This document shows, piece after piece, positions 5,861 to 8,386 of a DNA stretch of 8,386 bases. Position 1 is the first letter of the stretch. Each line of letters opens with the position of its first letter. Where the stretch lies: positions 1 through 8,386 of the forward strand of contig CAMPGG010000143.1 of assembly GCA_946885335.1 (NCBI GenBank), in the 5' to 3' direction. The notes under the pieces were generated by a model. It ran no database searches. It was given only the letters and a program-made list of their open reading frames with translations, and was not told where the DNA came from. The stretch comes from an uncultured Chitinophagaceae bacterium (GTDB lineage: Bacteria; Bacteroidota; Bacteroidia; Chitinophagales; Chitinophagaceae). Position numbers and translations under genes: made by a program.

Positions 5861-8092
5861 ATGGAAACGGTAGCACACATACCTAAATACGGTTTAAACG
5901 AAGAACAGGAGAAGAAACTCATCCTCAGGGAATACCGTTCCCTTTTGCGGAGCTTAAAAGCTAAACTAAAGCCAGGTGATAGAAAATTAATCCGCCACGC
6001 ATTTGAAATGGCTGTGGAAGCCCACAAAACCATGCGTAGAAAAAGTGGTGAGCCATATATTTTGCATCCCCTGGCCGTTGCTAAAATATGCATAGAAGAG
6101 ATTGGATTGGGGGTACGGTCAACCATTTGTGCTTTGATGCATGATACTGTTGAGGACACTGATATTTCTTTGGAAGATGTGGAAAGGGAGTTCGGCAGCG
6201 AGATCGGTAAGATCGTAGATGGATTGACCAAAATCAGCAATGTAGTGGATGTAAATGCATCCAAGCAAGCCGAAAATTTTAAAAAAATACTTCTTACACT
6301 TACTGATGATCCACGGGTCATATTGATCAAATTGGCAGACAGGCTGCATAATATGCGAACCCTGGACAGTATGAAAAGGGAAAAGCAATTAAAGGTTTCC
6401 TCAGAAACTGTTTATGTCTATGCTCCTCTTGCCCATAGAATGGGTTTATATAGCATTAAAACAGAGATGGAAGACCTGGCCATGAAATACATGGAGCCGG
6501 ATACTTACCGCCAGATTGCCCGCAAATTGGCGGAAACCAAAAGAGAAAGATCCAAATTCATCAATGAATTTGTAAAGCCGCTTAAGGACAAGCTTATTAA
6601 AAGCGGGTTTGATTTTGAAATTTATGGCCGTCCCAAAAGCATTCATTCCATCTGGAATAAAATGAAGAAAAAGGGGGTGGATTTTGAAGAGGTTTATGAT
6701 CTTTTTGCCATTCGTGTCATTCTTAATTCATCACCCGAAAAGGAAAAGGAAGATTGCTGGAAAGTTTATTCCCTGATCACAGATGAATACACACCATCAC
6801 CAGAGCGGCTTCGCGACTGGTTAAGCAATCCCAAGAGCAATGGTTATGAAGCACTGCATACTACCGTAATGGGCCCTTCGGGCCGCTGGGTTGAAGTGCA
6901 GATCCGGTCTAAAAGGATGAATGAAATTGCTGAAAAAGGACTGGCTGCACATTGGAAATATAAAGATGGCGGAAGCGATGAGAGCCGTTTTGAAAAATGG
7001 TTTCACCAGATAAGGGAAGTGCTGACCAGCCAGGATACAGATTCAGTTGATTTTTTGCAGGATTTTAAACTCAGTTTCCTTGCCGAAGAAATTTATGTTT
7101 ACACGCCAAATGGTGATGTAAAAATGTTACCTACCGGTTCTACCGCATTGGACTTTGCTTTTTCTGTACATAGTGCCATTGGTGTTCAATGTATAGGCGC
7201 CAAAGTAAATCATAAGTTGGTGCCTATCAGTCATAAACTAAGAAGCGGGGACCAGGTAGAAATTATTACAAGCAGTAAACAAAAGCCGAATGAAGACTGG
7301 TTGAATTTTGTGGTTACTGCTAAGGCTCGCAGTAAGATAAAAGATGCACTTAAAGATGAAAAGCGCAAAATAGCAGAAGATGGCAAATATGCGTTGCAGA
7401 AAAAGCTGGAAAACATGGGTGCAGCTTTCAGCCAGCATAATATTGAGGAATTGGTAGGATGGTATAAATTAAATTCTCCACTTGATCTTTTTTACCAGAT
7501 TGCCGTTAAGAATATCGATCTGAAAGAGATCAAGGAGCTTAAAGTTCATGGTGATAAGATTGAAATTCCAAAACCCGTTAAAACGCATGAATTAAAATCA
7601 GACCATCATGGAATTCCATCAAAAAAAGATGCGGAACTGATCATATTTGGTGAAAGCAGTGACAAAATAGTTTACAACCTGGCTAACTGTTGCAAGCCTA
7701 TTCCGGGTGATGATGTTTTTGGTTTTGTAACAACCGGCAAAGGATTAACGATACATCGTACAAATTGTCCCAATGCGGCCAAGTTAATGGCCAATTACGG
7801 GCATCGGGTAGTGAAAACCAAATGGGCCAAGAATAAAGAAATTTCTTTCTTAACTGGATTGAAGATCATTGGTATGGATGATGTGGGAGTTGTAAATAAA
7901 ATCACTACCATTATCAGCGGAGATCTTCGAATAAACATTGCAGCATTAACTATAGAATCAAAAGAAGGAATTTTTGAAGGGCATATTCGTTTATTTGTGC
8001 ATGATAAAGAAGAACTGGATGAATTGGTTATTCGCCTTAAATCATTAAATGGTATTCAGTCCGTTGACAGGTTTGATACGGAAACAAGTTGA
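5861..8092 (+). CDS. rel: Bifunctional (p)ppGpp synthetase/hydrolase of the RelA/SpoT family (long RSH)
   Basis: The protein sets the level of the alarmone (p)ppGpp: it transfers pyrophosphate from ATP to GDP/GTP and also hydrolyses the product. It has 743 residues in the full long-RSH order. The hydrolase domain (about 40-195) keeps H69 (ILHP), H94-D95 and E98-D99 (HDTVEDT), and D160 (LADRLHN), so hydrolysis should be active. The synthetase domain (about 245-370) has YGRPKS (255-260), D280 (VYDLFAIRV), NPKSNGYEALHT (323-334) and E345-x-Q347 (VEVQIR), so synthesis should also be active. The TGS domain follows (about 408-470; YVYTPNGD, then DFAFSVHS), then a Cys-containing domain with NCCKPIPGD (C610, C611) and HRTNCPNA (C636), and a C-terminal ACT domain (about 662-740). 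The ATG at 5861 has an A/T-rich leader without a Shine-Dalgarno motif. Having both active sites intact argues for a Rel/SpoT-like enzyme rather than a synthetase-only RelA. A terminator follows the stop. Confidence 0.97.
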   Translation: METVAHIPKYGLNEEQEKKLILREYRSLLRSLKAKLKPGDRKLIRHAFEMAVEAHKTMRRKSGEPYILHPLAVAKICIEEIGLGVRSTICALMHDTVEDTDISLEDVEREFGSEIGKIVDGLTKISNVVDVNASKQAENFKKILLTLTDDPRVILIKLADRLHNMRTLDSMKREKQLKVSSETVYVYAPLAHRMGLYSIKTEMEDLAMKYMEPDTYRQIARKLAETKRERSKFINEFVKPLKDKLIKSGFDFEIYGRPKSIHSIWNKMKKKGVDFEEVYDLFAIRVILNSSPEKEKEDCWKVYSLITDEYTPSPERLRDWLSNPKSNGYEALHTTVMGPSGRWVEVQIRSKRMNEIAEKGLAAHWKYKDGGSDESRFEKWFHQIREVLTSQDTDSVDFLQDFKLSFLAEEIYVYTPNGDVKMLPTGSTALDFAFSVHSAIGVQCIGAKVNHKLVPISHKLRSGDQVEIITSSKQKPNEDWLNFVVTAKARSKIKDALKDEKRKIAEDGKYALQKKLENMGAAFSQHNIEELVGWYKLNSPLDLFYQIAVKNIDLKEIKELKVHGDKIEIPKPVKTHELKSDHHGIPSKKDAELIIFGESSDKIVYNLANCCKPIPGDDVFGFVTTGKGLTIHRTNCPNAAKLMANYGHRVVKTKWAKNKEISFLTGLKIIGMDDVGVVNKITTIISGDLRINIAALTIESKEGIFEGHIRLFVHDKEELDELVIRLKSLNGIQSVDRFDTETS

Positions 8093-8121
8093 TAAAAAAT
8101 CATTTTCAAAGTTTATTTTAT

Positions 8122-8150
8122 AGCCGCCTGAAATATTGGGTGGCTTTTTT
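8122..8150 (+). terminator. Rho-independent terminator after rel
   Basis: The arms AGCCGCC (8122-8128) and GGGTGGCT (8138-8145) form a 7-bp stem with one G-U pair, and the right arm runs directly into TTTTTT (8145-8150). It begins about 30 bases after the rel stop and separates rel from purA. Confidence 0.85.
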
Positions 8151-8167
8151 ATGAAACCTTATTTTTG
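8136..8167 (+). promoter_or_regulatory. Candidate purA promoter (TTG-N21-TATTTTTG)
   Basis: TATTTTTG at 8160-8167 matches TAnnTTTG exactly, and TTG at 8136-8138 sits 21 bases upstream, within the spacing reported for Bacteroidota promoters. The purA ATG follows 31 bases after the -7 box, giving a leader of about 25 bases. The -33 part lies inside the rel terminator hairpin. Confidence 0.55.
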
Positions 8168-8198
8168 CCTTCTTTTATATAAAAAAACAAATATTATA

Positions 8199-8386
8199 AT
8201 GGTTGATGTTTTACTGGGGCTGCAATGGGGCGATGAAGGAAAAGGAAAAATCGTGGACTTTTTTGCTAAGGATTATGATGTAATTGCCAGGTTCCAGGGT
8301 GGACCGAATGCCGGTCATACGCTTTATGTGCAGGATAAAAAGATTGTTTTGCACCAGATACCATCAGGTGTTTTTCATTCCAATAC
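8199..8386 (+). CDS. purA: Adenylosuccinate synthetase, N-terminal part, 3' partial
   Basis: PurA joins IMP and aspartate using GTP to make adenylosuccinate, the first committed step from IMP to AMP. Only the first 62 codons are in the window. They contain the family's glycine-rich P-loop [11 protein letters not shown] (7-17), including the catalytic D12, and [12 protein letters not shown] (30-41) with the catalytic H40. The start at 8199 fits, since the first strand ([13 protein letters not shown]) begins right after the Met as in other PurA proteins. The leader is A-rich without a Shine-Dalgarno motif. PurA is inhibited by ppGpp in several bacteria, so its place after the ppGpp enzyme is notable, but a terminator and a separate promoter-like box divide the two. 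Confidence 0.95.
   Translation, partial: MVDVLLGLQWGDEGKGKIVDFFAKDYDVIARFQGGPNAGHTLYVQDKKIVLHQIPSGVFHSN

Noticed and set aside
1..8386. Undescribed defence, mobile or biosynthetic system
   Set aside because: All long frames belong to known housekeeping families; no transposase, integrase, direct repeats of spacer type, toxin-antitoxin pair or base-composition break was seen.

Overview
The window looks like chromosomal housekeeping DNA from a member of the phylum Bacteroidota, probably near the Chitinophagaceae. That placement is inferred from the style of the proteins (two ClpP paralogues, bifunctional Rel, a trigger factor with a divergent PPIase domain), from start codons with A/T-rich leaders and no Shine-Dalgarno motif, and from several copies of the Bacteroidota -7 promoter box TAnnTTTG. 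I did not see a mobile element, CRISPR array, phage gene or an obviously new defence or metabolic system.

Layout. Bases 3-1004 (+) are the C-terminal third of an adenosylcobalamin-dependent class II ribonucleotide reductase that begins outside the window. It ends at a hairpin (1031-1058) that can work as a terminator in both directions and that separates it from a convergent minus-strand cluster. Read in its own direction, that cluster is tRNA-Leu(UAG) (5677-5596), tig for trigger factor (5531-4158), two clpP genes (4015-3317 and 3263-2631), clpX (2520-1279) and a 49-residue small ORF (1233-1084). To the right, on the plus strand, are a bifunctional (p)ppGpp synthetase/hydrolase (5861-8092), a terminator, and the first 62 codons of purA (from 8199, running off the end).

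How the genes work together. Trigger factor meets nascent chains at the ribosome. ClpX unfolds substrates and feeds them to ClpP. Both ClpP paralogues keep a full Ser-His-Asp triad but differ in the N-terminus and in the handle region, so a mixed ClpP1P2 peptidase is plausible. Although tig, clpP, clpP and clpX are in the classical order, hairpins and promoter-like boxes between tig and clpP and between clpP and clpX suggest three transcription units rather than one. The Rel protein makes and destroys the alarmone (p)ppGpp. PurA, the next gene, is a GTP-using step of AMP synthesis and is a known target of ppGpp inhibition in other bacteria, but the two genes appear to be transcribed separately.

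No stretch longer than about 185 bases lacks a gene. The largest gap, 5678-5860, holds the tRNA promoter box and the rel leader.
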